From Chloroflexota bacterium (GTDB lineage: Bacteria; Chloroflexota; Dehalococcoidia; Bin125): a DNA stretch of 64,000 nt. Shown here piece after piece: positions 16,238 through 24,112 of this stretch. Every line of letters begins with the position of its first letter. The stretch's first letter is position 1. Below the pieces are notes generated by a model. It did not search any database and was not told the origin of the DNA. It worked only from the letters and a program-made list of their open reading frames with translations. The position numbers and the translations under genes are program-made. The stretch is taken from assembly GCA_028873865.1 (NCBI GenBank), contig JAPPNI010000016.1:81193-145192 (forward strand), written 5' to 3'.

Positions 16238-17590
16238 ATGTTCCAACGGGTTCTGATCGCCAACCGCGGCGAGATCGCCGCTCGGGTGTCGCGCACCTGC
16301 AGACGGCTCGGGATCGAGTCGCATGCGGTGTACTCGGTGGCCGATGCGGATGCTCTGCACGTGCGCGAGGCCGATGGCGCGACGCACATTGGCGCGGCGC
16401 CGGTGGCGGAGTCGTACATCAACGTTGAGGCCGTGCTTGACGCGGCGGTCGAGGCGGGCTGCGATGCGGTGCATCCGGGCTATGGTCTGCTCTCGGAGAA
16501 CGGGCACTTCGCGCAGGCCTGCGACGAGCGCGGGATCACGTTCATCGGGCCGGACGCGGCGCACATGGAGTTGATGGGCAACAAGAACCAGGCTCGCGCG
16601 ACGATGCGCGACCTGAGTATGCCGGTGATTCCCGGTTCGGCCGCGACGGTGGCGGACGAAGATGCGGAAGCAGTTGCGGAGGAGGTCGGTTACCCGCTGC
16701 TGATCAAGGCCTCGTACGGGGGCGGCGGGATCGGGATGGCGACGGTCAAGCGGCCCAATCAGTTCAGCCGGTCGTTGCGCCGGGCCCGCTCGTCGGCGCT
16801 GCGGGCGTTTGGTTCGGATGAGGTTTACCTGGAACGATTGCTGGTTGAGCCGCATCACATTGAGCTGCAGGTGTTTGGCGATGGTCAGGGTAATGCGGCG
16901 ATCCTGGGCGATCGCGAGTGCAGTGTTCAGCGGCGTCACCAGAAGGTGATCGAGGAAGCGCCTGCGCCGGCTCCGCATCTGACCGACGAGCTGCGGGAGC
17001 GACTGTACGGCCAGGTGCGCCGTGCGGTGGCGGGGCTGAACTACCGCAACGCGGGCACGGTTGAGTGCCTGCTTGACGCCTCGGGCGAGATCTTCTTCCT
17101 GGAGATGAACACGCGTCTGCAGGTTGAGCATCCGGTGACGGAGATGGTGACCGGACTTGACCTGGTTGAGTGGCAGATCAGGATCGCGGCGGGCGAGCCG
17201 CTGACCGAGCTGCCGGGCTACGGCGATCCGCCGCCGATCTCCGGCCATGCGATCGAGACACGGATCTACGCCGAGGATCCGGAGACACTGCTGCCCAGTC
17301 CCGGCTCGATCGACATCCTCGAGGTGCCGGATGAGCCCTGGCTGCGACTGGATGCCGGCGTTGCCTCGGGCGATGAGGTGTCGCACTTCTACGACCCGCT
17401 GATGGCCAAGCTGATTGTTCATGGCGAGGACCGGGCGCAGGCGCTGGAGCGGCTGCGGATCGCGCTCGACGGATCGCGGATCGAGGGGCTGAAGCACAAC
17501 ATTCCCTTCCTGCAGCGAGTGCTTGACGCCCAACCGTTCATCGAGGGCAACTACGACGTGACGCTGACCGACGGTCTGCTCAAGGCGTAG
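16238..17590 (+). CDS. Biotin carboxylase subunit of an acyl-CoA carboxylase
   Basis: Carboxylates biotin on the carrier protein with ATP and bicarbonate. 450 residues: FQRVLIANRGEIAARVSRTCR at the start, YGLLSENGHFAQAC, the ATP-grasp core, EEAPAPAPHL, FLEMNTRLQVEHPVTEM near residue 285, and HAIETRIYAEDP near 330. The glycine-rich loop reads SYGGGGIGM instead of the common SGGGGGRGM, an Arg-to-Ile change. No carboxyltransferase subunit is nearby, so acetyl-CoA, propionyl-CoA or methylcrotonyl-CoA as acceptor cannot be decided. Confidence 0.92.
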   Translation: MFQRVLIANRGEIAARVSRTCRRLGIESHAVYSVADADALHVREADGATHIGAAPVAESYINVEAVLDAAVEAGCDAVHPGYGLLSENGHFAQACDERGITFIGPDAAHMELMGNKNQARATMRDLSMPVIPGSAATVADEDAEAVAEEVGYPLLIKASYGGGGIGMATVKRPNQFSRSLRRARSSALRAFGSDEVYLERLLVEPHHIELQVFGDGQGNAAILGDRECSVQRRHQKVIEEAPAPAPHLTDELRERLYGQVRRAVAGLNYRNAGTVECLLDASGEIFFLEMNTRLQVEHPVTEMVTGLDLVEWQIRIAAGEPLTELPGYGDPPPISGHAIETRIYAEDPETLLPSPGSIDILEVPDEPWLRLDAGVASGDEVSHFYDPLMAKLIVHGEDRAQALERLRIALDGSRIEGLKHNIPFLQRVLDAQPFIEGNYDVTLTDGLLKA

Positions 17591-17610
17591 GATCAGGCAC
17601 TAGCCTGCCT

Positions 17611-17706
17611 CCGTCATACCCGCGCTTGCCGCGGGTATCTCGCCAATTTGAGCACGACGGTCGTCGCTCAACCTGCGAGATTGCCGCGGCGAGCGCGGCA
17701 ATGACG
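17611..17706. repeat. 96-bp near-perfect hairpin element with CCGTCAT ends
   Basis: The ends CCGTCATACCCGCGC and GCGCGGCAATGACGG are inverted repeats, internal GGGTATCTCGCC pairs with GCGAGATTGCC, and the centre TTGAGCACGAC/GTCGTCGCTCAA folds back on itself. The whole element is a long imperfect palindrome. Elements with GTCATxCCCGCG ends occur widely between bacterial genes. Here it fills the gap between the carboxylase gene and the next gene and could act as a terminator. Confidence 0.8.
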
Positions 17707-17731
17707 GATGCGTCTTGAGAGGCAACGCGCT

Positions 17732-18565
17732 ATGAGACTCGGCATCTTCAACATGGGCACCGGTGTTTCCGATCCGGGGTCGCTGCGGCGGATCGCCGCA
17801 GCGGCGGAGTCGGCGGGGCTGGAGTCGCTGTGGTGCGGGGAGCATGTCGTGTTGCCCAAGCCTCGCGTGGCTCCGTCGCCGGCCGATCCGGAGCATCACT
17901 TTCTTCATCCGTCGGTCGTGCTTGGTTACCTGGCCGCCTGCACCGAGACGCTCAAGCTGGGCACGGGCATTGTGCTGATCGCCCAGCGCAACCCGCTGGT
18001 CCTGGCCAAGGAGTTCGCTTCGGTCGATGCGGTCTCGAATGGTCGGGCGATCCTGGGGATCGGCGCGGGGTACCTGGAGCCTGAGTTTGATGCGATCGGT
18101 GCGCCGTTCCGCGAGCGGGGACGCCGGACCGATGAGGCGATCGACGCGATGCGGGCGCTGTGGAACGAGGCAGACCCGAGCTTCTCGGGCGAGTTCTGGC
18201 AGTTCAGCGGGATCGATGCTCATCCACGACCGACCGATCCCGGCGGTGTCCCGATTCACGTCGGCGGACACTCGGAGGCGGCTCTCAGGCGGGCGGCGGA
18301 GCGCGGCCAGGGTTGGTATGGCTGGATGCAGGATCCGGAGCAGACCGCGGATTATGTCCGGCGTCTCACGGAGCTGTCGGAGCAGATTGGCCGTTCTGAG
18401 GCGCTGGGTGATCTGGAGATCACGATCACGCCTCCGGCGCGCCTGACTGCGGATGCGGTGGAGCAGTATGCGGAGGCCGGGGCGCACCGGCTGGTCTCGC
18501 TGGCGACGCCGACCGAGCGCAGCATGCTTCATGCGGTCGAGCACCTGGGATCATTGCTCGCGTAG
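17732..18565 (+). CDS. LLM-class F420-type oxidoreductase (luciferase-like), first copy
   Basis: 277 residues of the bacterial luciferase-like TIM barrel. It begins MRLGIFNMGTGVSDPGSL, then ESLWCGEHVVLPKP, TLKLGTGIVLIAQRNPLVLAKEFASVD, GRAILGIGAGYLEPEFDAIG, and PIHVGGHSEAALRRAAERGQGW. These are marks of the TIGR03619-like F420-dependent group. Flavin is not excluded. The start at ATG 17732 is chosen over 17708 because it matches the family start and has AGAGG 9 bases upstream. The reaction is an F420H2- or FMN-dependent redox step on an unknown substrate. Its end overlaps the convergent APH-like kinase gene by 15 bases. Confidence 0.88.
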   Translation: MRLGIFNMGTGVSDPGSLRRIAAAAESAGLESLWCGEHVVLPKPRVAPSPADPEHHFLHPSVVLGYLAACTETLKLGTGIVLIAQRNPLVLAKEFASVDAVSNGRAILGIGAGYLEPEFDAIGAPFRERGRRTDEAIDAMRALWNEADPSFSGEFWQFSGIDAHPRPTDPGGVPIHVGGHSEAALRRAAERGQGWYGWMQDPEQTADYVRRLTELSEQIGRSEALGDLEITITPPARLTADAVEQYAEAGAHRLVSLATPTERSMLHAVEHLGSLLA

Positions 18566-19501
18566 CTGTTCGCCGAGGTACATGAGGGCGCTTTCGGAGA
18601 CTCGCTCTATGTCTGCCCACGTGTACCAGGGCGGGGCGTCGCCGATCTCGGACCAGATTCGGTGGATGACGGCGAGCTTGTAGATCTGGTGGAGCATCCA
18701 GTAGCGGAGGTCGTGGACGTCTCGTCGGGAGCGCTGGAAGGCGGGGGCGGCGAGGGGGTGATCCTCGGGCGGGGCGTTGAGGCCCTTGAGCGAGGCGAGG
18801 GCGGTGATCAGTCCCCAGTCGGAGAGCGGGTCGCCGAGATTGGCCTGTTCCCAGTCGACGACGCCGGCGATCGTGTTGTCCTGGGCGACGAGGTAGTTGA
18901 AGACGTTGATGTCGCCGTGGCAGAGTTGCGGCTCGGGACTGTCGGGCAGGTTGCGGTTGAGGATCGCGCCGATCTCTCCGATCAGGTGGTCGTGGTGGCA
19001 GTTGAAGGCGACGGCCCGGGCGCGTACCGCGTCGAGGTCGCGCAGCGCGGCTTCGTGGCCGGCGGGCGGAGGATCGAGGAAGTCCAGGCCCAGGGATCGC
19101 CAGCCCAGCGCGTGGATTGATTCGACCATTGCGCGGTAATTGTCGACGACCTCGGGGGTCATCGGGACCATGCCCATGTGGGGATGGTCCAACCAGGACA
19201 AGACGACGCAGGGCGCGCCGAGGGGGGAGTCCTCGGCGGACTCGCCCAGCACGCCGGGGACGGGAATCGGGGACGATTCGAGGCAGCGGATGACGCGGGC
19301 CTCGCGGCGGACGTCGTAGGGCTGGAAGATGCCCTGGGGGCGCTCGAGCCTGAGGACGACGGGGGCTTCGCCGACTCGTTTGACCTGCCAGGTGAGATTC
19401 GAGACGCCGCCGTCGAGCCGCTCGGCCGAGACTGCCTTCCCGCTCACTCCGCAGGCCGCGAGCGCTTCGGTCGCCAGGGCGGGCGTGAGCTCGATGTCCA
19501 T
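18551..19501 (-). CDS. APH-like phosphotransferase family protein (ACAD10/11-type kinase domain), copy 1
   Basis: 316 residues of the aminoglycoside-phosphotransferase fold. RLDGGVSNLTWQVKR starts the nucleotide lobe, VVLRLERPQGIFQPYDVRREARVI is typical of the acyl-CoA-dehydrogenase-associated subfamily, and QLCHGDINVFNYLV holds the catalytic Asp, with VVDWEQANLGDPLSDWG as the metal-binding loop. Relatives fused to or next to acyl-CoA dehydrogenases act on hydroxylated acyl compounds, so a small-molecule rather than drug substrate is likely. It is followed upstream by a thioesterase gene 4 bases away on the same strand, a fitting partner for acyl-CoA metabolism. Confidence 0.85.
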   Translation of the reverse strand: MDIELTPALATEALAACGVSGKAVSAERLDGGVSNLTWQVKRVGEAPVVLRLERPQGIFQPYDVRREARVIRCLESSPIPVPGVLGESAEDSPLGAPCVVLSWLDHPHMGMVPMTPEVVDNYRAMVESIHALGWRSLGLDFLDPPPAGHEAALRDLDAVRARAVAFNCHHDHLIGEIGAILNRNLPDSPEPQLCHGDINVFNYLVAQDNTIAGVVDWEQANLGDPLSDWGLITALASLKGLNAPPEDHPLAAPAFQRSRRDVHDLRYWMLHQIYKLAVIHRIWSEIGDAPPWYTWADIERVSESALMYLGEQLREQ

Positions 19502-19505
19502 CGGT

Positions 19506-19931
19506 TCAGCCCGTCTGGGAAATGGAGTAGGTGACGCGGGCCTTGGCGATCAGCTTGCCCTGGTCGCTGAGCAGATCGACGTCGCCGACGGCGAGGGTGC
19601 GGCCCTTCTTGATCACATTGGACTCGACCCGCACCTTGGAGCCGACCGCCGGCCGGAGGTAGGAGATGTTGAGCTCGGACGTGCCCTGCATCTGCTCGCC
19701 GACGCGGCAGGTGGAGAGCACGGCGGCGACGACGCCGATGTCGGCGAGGGAGGCGAGCACGCCGCCGTGGACGCCGCCGCGGGCGCCACCGGCGGTGTTG
19801 CGGGTGATCGGCATTTCCAAGACCGTGCGGCCGCGGGAGATCTCGGTGAACTGCTCGCCGAAGAGCGAGTTGGTTCCGTAGCGAGACTCGATCTCGGGCA
19901 AGGGGACCAGATATTGAATGTCGTCGGGCAT
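19506..19931 (-). CDS. Hotdog-fold thioesterase, PaaI-like
   Basis: 141 residues with the hotdog signature: TRNTAGGARGGVHGGVLASLADIG, where the His/Gly segment and Asp are the usual active-site helix, then LNISYLRPAVGSKVRVESNVIKKGRTLAVGDVDL. Such enzymes hydrolyse acyl-CoA or aryl-CoA thioesters. It probably forms an operon with the APH-like kinase gene (4 bases downstream). Confidence 0.88.
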   Translation of the reverse strand: MPDDIQYLVPLPEIESRYGTNSLFGEQFTEISRGRTVLEMPITRNTAGGARGGVHGGVLASLADIGVVAAVLSTCRVGEQMQGTSELNISYLRPAVGSKVRVESNVIKKGRTLAVGDVDLLSDQGKLIAKARVTYSISQTG

Positions 19932-19980
19932 AGGCAGAGTGTAGGGTCAGCCCGGTTCGGCGGTCGAGGCGGGCGCGAGA

Positions 19981-20826
19981 TCACTTTGCGTAGAGTTCGA
20001 GGAGCTCGGAGAGGGCGTTGACCTGGGCGAGCGGGTCGTTGGCCTCCTGCGCGGCGCGATAGCGGTCGGTGAGGCGGAGCGCCTCGGCTTCGTGCTCGGG
20101 CGGCAGGGTTGGATCGGGGGCGGGGACGGAGGGAACGCCCTGGGGGTGGCAGCGTTTGCGTTTGCGGCCGCTTCCGCAGGGACAGGGCTGGTTGCGGCCG
20201 CTGTTGCGTCTGGCGTTTCGGGGTAGCGCGGCGCTGGGTTTCAGGTTTTCGGGAGAACTTTTTTCCGGGGTCCCGTTGGACACGATCTCCAGTGTTTTAC
20301 CGGGGATCGTGACTGAAACGGTTTCAGGTTCTTTCAGGTTTTTTCGGTCGGTTGCTGGGTCGGTTGCTGGGTCGGTTTCAGGGTCGACGAGTTCGTCCTC
20401 GGGGTAATCGGCGGAGCGGAAGCCGCGGATGATGTGCGGCCGGTCGAGCTGCTTGAGCAGCATTCGCAGCTCGCGCTCGGCTCGGGCGAGACGGCGCTCG
20501 TGGCGATCTTCAATCTGGGTGAGCTGGTCCAAGCTGAGGTCCGCGTCCGGTGCGAGGGCGCGGCGGGCCTCGGCGACCGGGTCGAGGCGGCTGAGATGCT
20601 CGACTCGGCGGTCGAGGCGGGCGACGTGGCTGAGCAGGAGGTCGTTGTGGATGTCCTGGACGAGCAGGGTCCAACCCTCCTCGAGCAGCTTCAGATCGGC
20701 GTGGACGGTGGCGATCGAGACGTTGACGGCCTCGGCGATCTGCTCGAGGGTGCGTCCTTCCTGTCGGAGCTGGTGCTCCTGGAAGATTCGTCGGCGTCGT
20801 CTGGGTGAGATGTTTGGGTTGTTCAT
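19981..20826 (-). CDS. HTH and SEC-C motif protein carrying an embedded repeat copy
   Basis: 281 residues. An N-terminal helix-turn-helix of Trp-type spacing (FQEHQLRQEGRTLEQIAEAVNVSIATVHADLKLLEEG), then a long alpha-helical region with Arg/Leu heptads (about 60-130), a low-complexity linker (DPETDPATDPATD to about residue 200) and a C-terminal SEC-C zinc motif GRNQPCPCGSGRKRKRC near residue 213. HTH plus SEC-C suggests a nucleic-acid-linked regulatory or chaperone role that I cannot name. The linker is encoded by a copy of the dispersed repeat seen at 1.0-1.4 kb, so the linker arose by insertion of that sequence or by its recruitment. Confidence 0.78.
   Translation of the reverse strand: MNNPNISPRRRRRIFQEHQLRQEGRTLEQIAEAVNVSIATVHADLKLLEEGWTLLVQDIHNDLLLSHVARLDRRVEHLSRLDPVAEARRALAPDADLSLDQLTQIEDRHERRLARAERELRMLLKQLDRPHIIRGFRSADYPEDELVDPETDPATDPATDRKNLKEPETVSVTIPGKTLEIVSNGTPEKSSPENLKPSAALPRNARRNSGRNQPCPCGSGRKRKRCHPQGVPSVPAPDPTLPPEHEAEALRLTDRYRAAQEANDPLAQVNALSELLELYAK
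20236..20400 (-). repeat. Dispersed repeat copy inside the HTH/SEC-C gene
   Basis: The minus-strand text AAAACACTGGAGATC (around 20286-20300) exactly matches copy B near 1378-1392. Similarity runs on both sides: GATCCCCGGT before, GGGACCCCGGAAAA and CCCGAAAACC after, in the same order and spacing as in copy B. Upstream, the 10-bp CGAAC array is replaced by a 12-bp tandem array encoding DPATDPATD. Reading frame is kept throughout. Boundaries are approximate. Confidence 0.65.
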
Positions 20827-21126
20827 GCTGTCCTCCGCTTCCTCATCCCTTCTGTCCCTGTTGACACTTTAGTGCTATGTGAACATGGGTGCAGGTCTTG
20901 AGTGTGTCGGCGTTTGCGGAGGGCAGCTCGGCGTCGGAGGTGAGGGGGAGTTTGGAGCTTTGGGCATGGATCGAGGTCTGGGCCCCGGGTCAAGCCCGGG
21001 GCATCGGAACGGAGGGCGATCGCTGTATGGGTTCCCGCTTTCGCGGGAATGACGGAGGGTGCGGGAATGACGGAGGGTGCGGGAATGACTGGTGGCTTGG
21101 TGCGCGGGTGGTGAAGGGGGCGGGTG
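20827..21126. other. Gene-free stretch with short tandem repeats
   Basis: About 300 bases without a supported gene. It holds a GCCCCGGG/CCCGGGGC hairpin (20982-21002), a TTCCCGCTTTCGCGGGAA palindrome (21032-21049) and an 18-bp tandem repeat, GCGGGAATGACGGAGGGT, at 21043-21060 and 21061-21078 with a degraded third copy after that. Such GCGGGAATGACG units are common intergenic repeats in bacteria. Confidence 0.7.
21043..21096. repeat. 18-bp tandem repeat, 2-3 copies
   Basis: GCGGGAATGACGGAGGGT is repeated exactly at 21043 and 21061, then partly at 21079 (GCGGGAATGACTGGTGGC). The first unit overlaps the right arm of a TTCCCGC/GCGGGAA palindrome. Confidence 0.85.
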
Positions 21127-22116
21127 TCAGGTTGAGAGGAGGTGGTTGGTTGGTTCGGTGTACATCCGGGCGATCTGGTTGGGGTCCCAGCCGTGGATGA
21201 TGGTGAGGGCTCCGGTGGCTGAGGAGTGCTTGTAGAGCTGGTGCAGGGTCCAGTAGTGGAGATCTTCTTCGCTTCGGTCGTAGAGCTGGAGCGTGTCCTT
21301 CATGGCCTGGCGGGCGGCGTCGGTGAGGTTGAGGTTGCCGAGCAGGTCCTCGGCGGCGAGGCGGCCCCAGTCGGAGAGCGGATCGCCGAGATGGGTCTGC
21401 TCCCAGTCGAGCACGGCCGCGACCTGCGACGGTTTCCCGGGTCCGATGATGAAGTTACCGAAGTTGATGTCGCCGTGGACGAGCATCGGCGGGGGGCTGT
21501 CGGGCAGGCGTCCGTCGAGGGCTTCGCGCAGGCGCCGGATGTGGGGCAGGTCGGCGACGCCGAAGGATTGCAGCCGGTTCATGATCTCGGCGCGCTCGCG
21601 GAGCGCCGGTCCCGAGGGCGGCGGTTCGGGCAACCAGTCGAGGCCGGCGGTTCGCCAGTCGAGGGTGTGGATTTGCCGCAATGTCTCGCAGTAGGCGCGG
21701 GCGGCGTCGGGCTGGACCTGGCCTCGGATCAGTACGTCGCCTTCGATCCACTCGATGACGATGCCGCCGAGTCCCGCCGAGTCGGGCGGGCCGAGATCGG
21801 CGCAGACGCCGAGGACTCGAGGGACCGTGATGCCGGCCTGGCGGAGTTGTCCGAGCAGGCGCGCTTCGGCCGGGAGGTCGTAGGGCGGTAGGATGCCTCG
21901 CTGGGGCTCGATCCTGAGGACGACCGGCGGCGCGTTCTCGCGGTCGATGCGCCAGCTCTCGTGCGACTGGCCCTTGAGTCGTTGGGCGCCGACGACCAGG
22001 CCGTCGACTGGGCCGTCGACTGGGCCGTCGACTGCGCAGGCCGTCAGGGCGGCCTGCAGGCGTTGGATTTGCGCTTGCTCTGGCTGGGACTCGTCACTCA
22101 CCGCGGCGTCCGCCAC
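21127..22116 (-). CDS. APH-like phosphotransferase family protein, copy 2
   Basis: 329 residues with the same fold as the 18551-19501 protein and the same subfamily marks: VVLRIEPQRGILPPYDLPAEARLLG, MLVHGDINFGNFII (catalytic Asp) and VLDWEQTHLGDPLSDWG. The N-terminus contains a three-fold DGPVDGPVDGL repeat, encoded by a 12-bp tandem array near 22008-22040, absent in copy 1. Start is GTG at 22116. The pair are paralogues about 2 kb apart on the same strand. Substrate unknown. Confidence 0.85.
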   Translation of the reverse strand: MADAAVSDESQPEQAQIQRLQAALTACAVDGPVDGPVDGLVVGAQRLKGQSHESWRIDRENAPPVVLRIEPQRGILPPYDLPAEARLLGQLRQAGITVPRVLGVCADLGPPDSAGLGGIVIEWIEGDVLIRGQVQPDAARAYCETLRQIHTLDWRTAGLDWLPEPPPSGPALRERAEIMNRLQSFGVADLPHIRRLREALDGRLPDSPPPMLVHGDINFGNFIIGPGKPSQVAAVLDWEQTHLGDPLSDWGRLAAEDLLGNLNLTDAARQAMKDTLQLYDRSEEDLHYWTLHQLYKHSSATGALTIIHGWDPNQIARMYTEPTNHLLST

Positions 22117-22149
22117 TCGACCCGGCCGTACTCAGCTACGGCCGTGCGT

Positions 22150-22266
22150 CTAGCCCTGTCGCTGCTTGTTGCGCGGATTCCTCTTGTTGATGATGTAGAC
22201 GCGTCCCTTGCGGCGCACGATTTGATCGTCGCGGGAACGCTTCTTGACCGAGGCTCTGACCTTCAT
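22150..22266 (-). CDS. rpmJ: Ribosomal protein L36, cysteine-less (zinc-independent) form
   Basis: 38 residues beginning [19 protein letters not shown] and ending NPRNKQRQG, the full L36 pattern. Start ATG 22266 has GGAG 6 bases upstream. The four zinc ligands of the usual form (three Cys and one His) are replaced here by Ser, Gln, Asn and Asn, which marks the zinc-free type. L36 sits in the large subunit near the peptidyl-transferase region. It stands alone, not in the spc/alpha operon, between the APH-like gene and RNase D, so it is likely a second rpmJ copy or a relocated one. Zinc-dependent repression is usual for such copies but no Zur box was identified. Confidence 0.93.
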   Translation of the reverse strand: MKVRASVKKRSRDDQIVRRKGRVYIINKRNPRNKQRQG

Positions 22267-22473
22267 GCGGGCTCCGATTGCTGCTCTGGGGGAGATCGTA
22301 CCACTCCGAGGCGTTGCGGGATGTTGTTGGAGTGTCTCGGGCGTCCGAGGGGCTGTGGCTGACCGGTCGGCGAGTTGTCGCTATCCTCGTGGGGATGGCC
22401 TGTCGACACTTCAACTGCGTATGCCGTTGAACCCCAGCACCGCAGCCGGACGGCTTGCCGAGTGATCGGCCAG

Positions 22474-23679
22474 ATGAACGGCCAGTTGCTCGACCGACAC
22501 GAAGATGTCGTTGAGCTCGCCGACCGCATTCGCGCCGACGGCGTGATGGGCCTGGACACGGAATTCATCTCGGAGCGCACGTATCAGCCGCAGCTGGCGC
22601 TGCTGCAGGTGTCGACGCGGGACGAGATTTTCCTGATCGATCCGCTGGCGGACCACATCCAGGAGGCTCCGGACCAGCCGATCTGGGACCTGATGGCGGA
22701 CGCGTCGGTGCGGACGGTGGTGCACTCGCTGGATCAAGAGGCGCAGTTCTGCGTGCAGCGGACGGGCAAGGCTCCGGGCGACCTGTTCGACGTGCAGCTG
22801 GCGGCGGCGTTCAGCGGTCACTACTACCCGATTGCCTACGACAAGCTGGTCGGTCGCGAGCTGCGGCGCGGCGTGGGGCCGTCGCAGTCGCGGACGAATT
22901 GGCTGCAGCGACCGTTGACCTCGGCGCAGTGCCGCTATGCGGCGGACGATGTGCGCTGGCTGATTGGCTTGCACGACCGGTTCCTGAGCCGGATGAGCGA
23001 GGATCCGGGTCAGTGGCGATTCGACTGGCTGCGGGAGGAGACCGAGGCGCGTCTGGGGCGTCTGAGCCGGCGCGAGACGGAGCGTTGGCGGCGGCTGTCG
23101 GGGGCGAACAAGCTTCCGCCTCGCTCGCTGGCGGCGCTGCGGGAGCTGTCGTCGTGGCGGGAGTCGGTGGCGAGCGAGCGCAATGTCCCCTTCCGGCGGA
23201 TCGCGTCGGACGACCTGCTGGTGGCGATCGCCTCGACGCGGCCGACGTCGACGGCGGAGCTGTCGAGCGTTCGGGGGATCGGGCAGATCAAGCAGGCTTA
23301 CTTCGCGGATGTGCTCGGCGCGGTCGAGTCGGCGCTGGCGATCCCGGATGCGGAGCTGCCGGCGCGGGCGTCCCGGCATCACGGGGGCAAGCCGTCGCGG
23401 ATGGTGGTGTTGTTCCTGGAGTCGGTGCTGGCGGCGGCGTGCGCGACGCATGAGATCGACCCGGACCTGGTCGGGGGGAGTTCGCAGTTGCGGGCGCTGG
23501 TGTCGTGGAACGAGAACGGTCGGCCGGCCGAGCGGAGGCCGGGTCTGATCACGGGCTGGCGGGGCGAGGTCTGCGGGGAGCCGCTGCTGGATGCGCTGGA
23601 GGGCCGGATCAGCCTGCGGATCAATGATCCGCTGTCGGCGAATCCGCTGGCGGTGGGGGGACTGCCGAGCGGGTCGTGA
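22474..23679 (+). CDS. rnd: Ribonuclease D
   Basis: 3'-5' exonuclease for tRNA and other RNA maturation. Exo motif I GLDTEF has Asp28 and Glu30, motif II follows VHSLDQEAQF, and motif III CRYAADDVRWLIGLHDRF has the Tyr and Asp. An HRDC domain follows (SLAALRELSSWRESVASERNVPFRRI to about residue 300) and a second, weaker helical segment ends the protein. The ATG 22474 is preferred; GTG 22462 is possible. 401 residues is typical. tRNA-Asn lies 66 bases downstream. Confidence 0.93.
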   Translation: MNGQLLDRHEDVVELADRIRADGVMGLDTEFISERTYQPQLALLQVSTRDEIFLIDPLADHIQEAPDQPIWDLMADASVRTVVHSLDQEAQFCVQRTGKAPGDLFDVQLAAAFSGHYYPIAYDKLVGRELRRGVGPSQSRTNWLQRPLTSAQCRYAADDVRWLIGLHDRFLSRMSEDPGQWRFDWLREETEARLGRLSRRETERWRRLSGANKLPPRSLAALRELSSWRESVASERNVPFRRIASDDLLVAIASTRPTSTAELSSVRGIGQIKQAYFADVLGAVESALAIPDAELPARASRHHGGKPSRMVVLFLESVLAAACATHEIDPDLVGGSSQLRALVSWNENGRPAERRPGLITGWRGEVCGEPLLDALEGRISLRINDPLSANPLAVGGLPSGS

Positions 23680-23745
23680 GTGCGTCGGCGGCGTCAGTGG
23701 AGGGGTGATCGAGGGGTCGGGCCGCGCTAAGATGGTCTGTGGCGA

Positions 23746-23821
23746 TGCCCGGTAGCTCAATTGGTAGAGCGGGCGGCTGTTAACCGCTAGGTTGCGGGTT
23801 CAAGTCCTGCCCGGGCAGCCA
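23746..23821 (+). tRNA. tRNA-Asn (anticodon GTT)
   Basis: TGCCCGG/CCGGGCA acceptor, GCTC/GAGC D arm, anticodon stem GGCGG/CCGCT with CTGTTAA loop (GTT), T arm GCGGG-TTCAAGT-CCTGC, and encoded CCA at 23819-23821. Its 3' half is repeated, in degraded form, at 24331-24376. Confidence 0.97.
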
Positions 23822-23848
23822 TTCTTGCTGAGATGTGCGGAGCCCACC

Positions 23849-24112
23849 TTGAACCGCCATCAGCGACTGCTCAATCGCATTCTTGATGGTCGGCACCTCG
23901 CCAACATCCCGTTCAGCGACGTGCGTTCGCTTCTCATTAGAATTGGCTTCGAGGAGCGAGTTCGCGGCAGTCACCACATCTACGTCAGGGCAGGTATCGA
24001 CGACACAATCAACTTGCAGCCACAAGGTTCAGACGCGATACCGTACCAGCTACGCCAAATCCGCGCGGTGCTTGCGAAGCACGATTTGCGCGACGCCTCA
24101 GGAGGAAACTGA
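23849..24112 (+). CDS. hicA: HicA-family toxin (mRNA interferase)
   Basis: Double-stranded-RNA-binding-like toxin that cleaves mRNA. 87 residues from TTG 23849, with GGAG 6 bases upstream: LNRHQRLLNRILDGRHLANIPFSDVRSLL, GFEERVRGSHHIYV with the conserved catalytic His, and NLQPQGSDAIPYQLRQIRAVLAKH. Longer than the usual 60-65 residues but all core parts align. Its TGA overlaps the hicB start (TGATG), the standard HicAB layout. It lies 27 bases after tRNA-Asn. Confidence 0.9.
   Translation: MNRHQRLLNRILDGRHLANIPFSDVRSLLIRIGFEERVRGSHHIYVRAGIDDTINLQPQGSDAIPYQLRQIRAVLAKHDLRDASGGN

Noticed and set aside
15878..17533. 551-codon minus-strand frame opposite the biotin carboxylase
   Set aside because: Antisense shadow; Arg/His-rich and without domains.
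22411..23760. 449-codon minus-strand frame opposite RNase D
   Set aside because: Antisense shadow rich in Arg, Pro and Gln.
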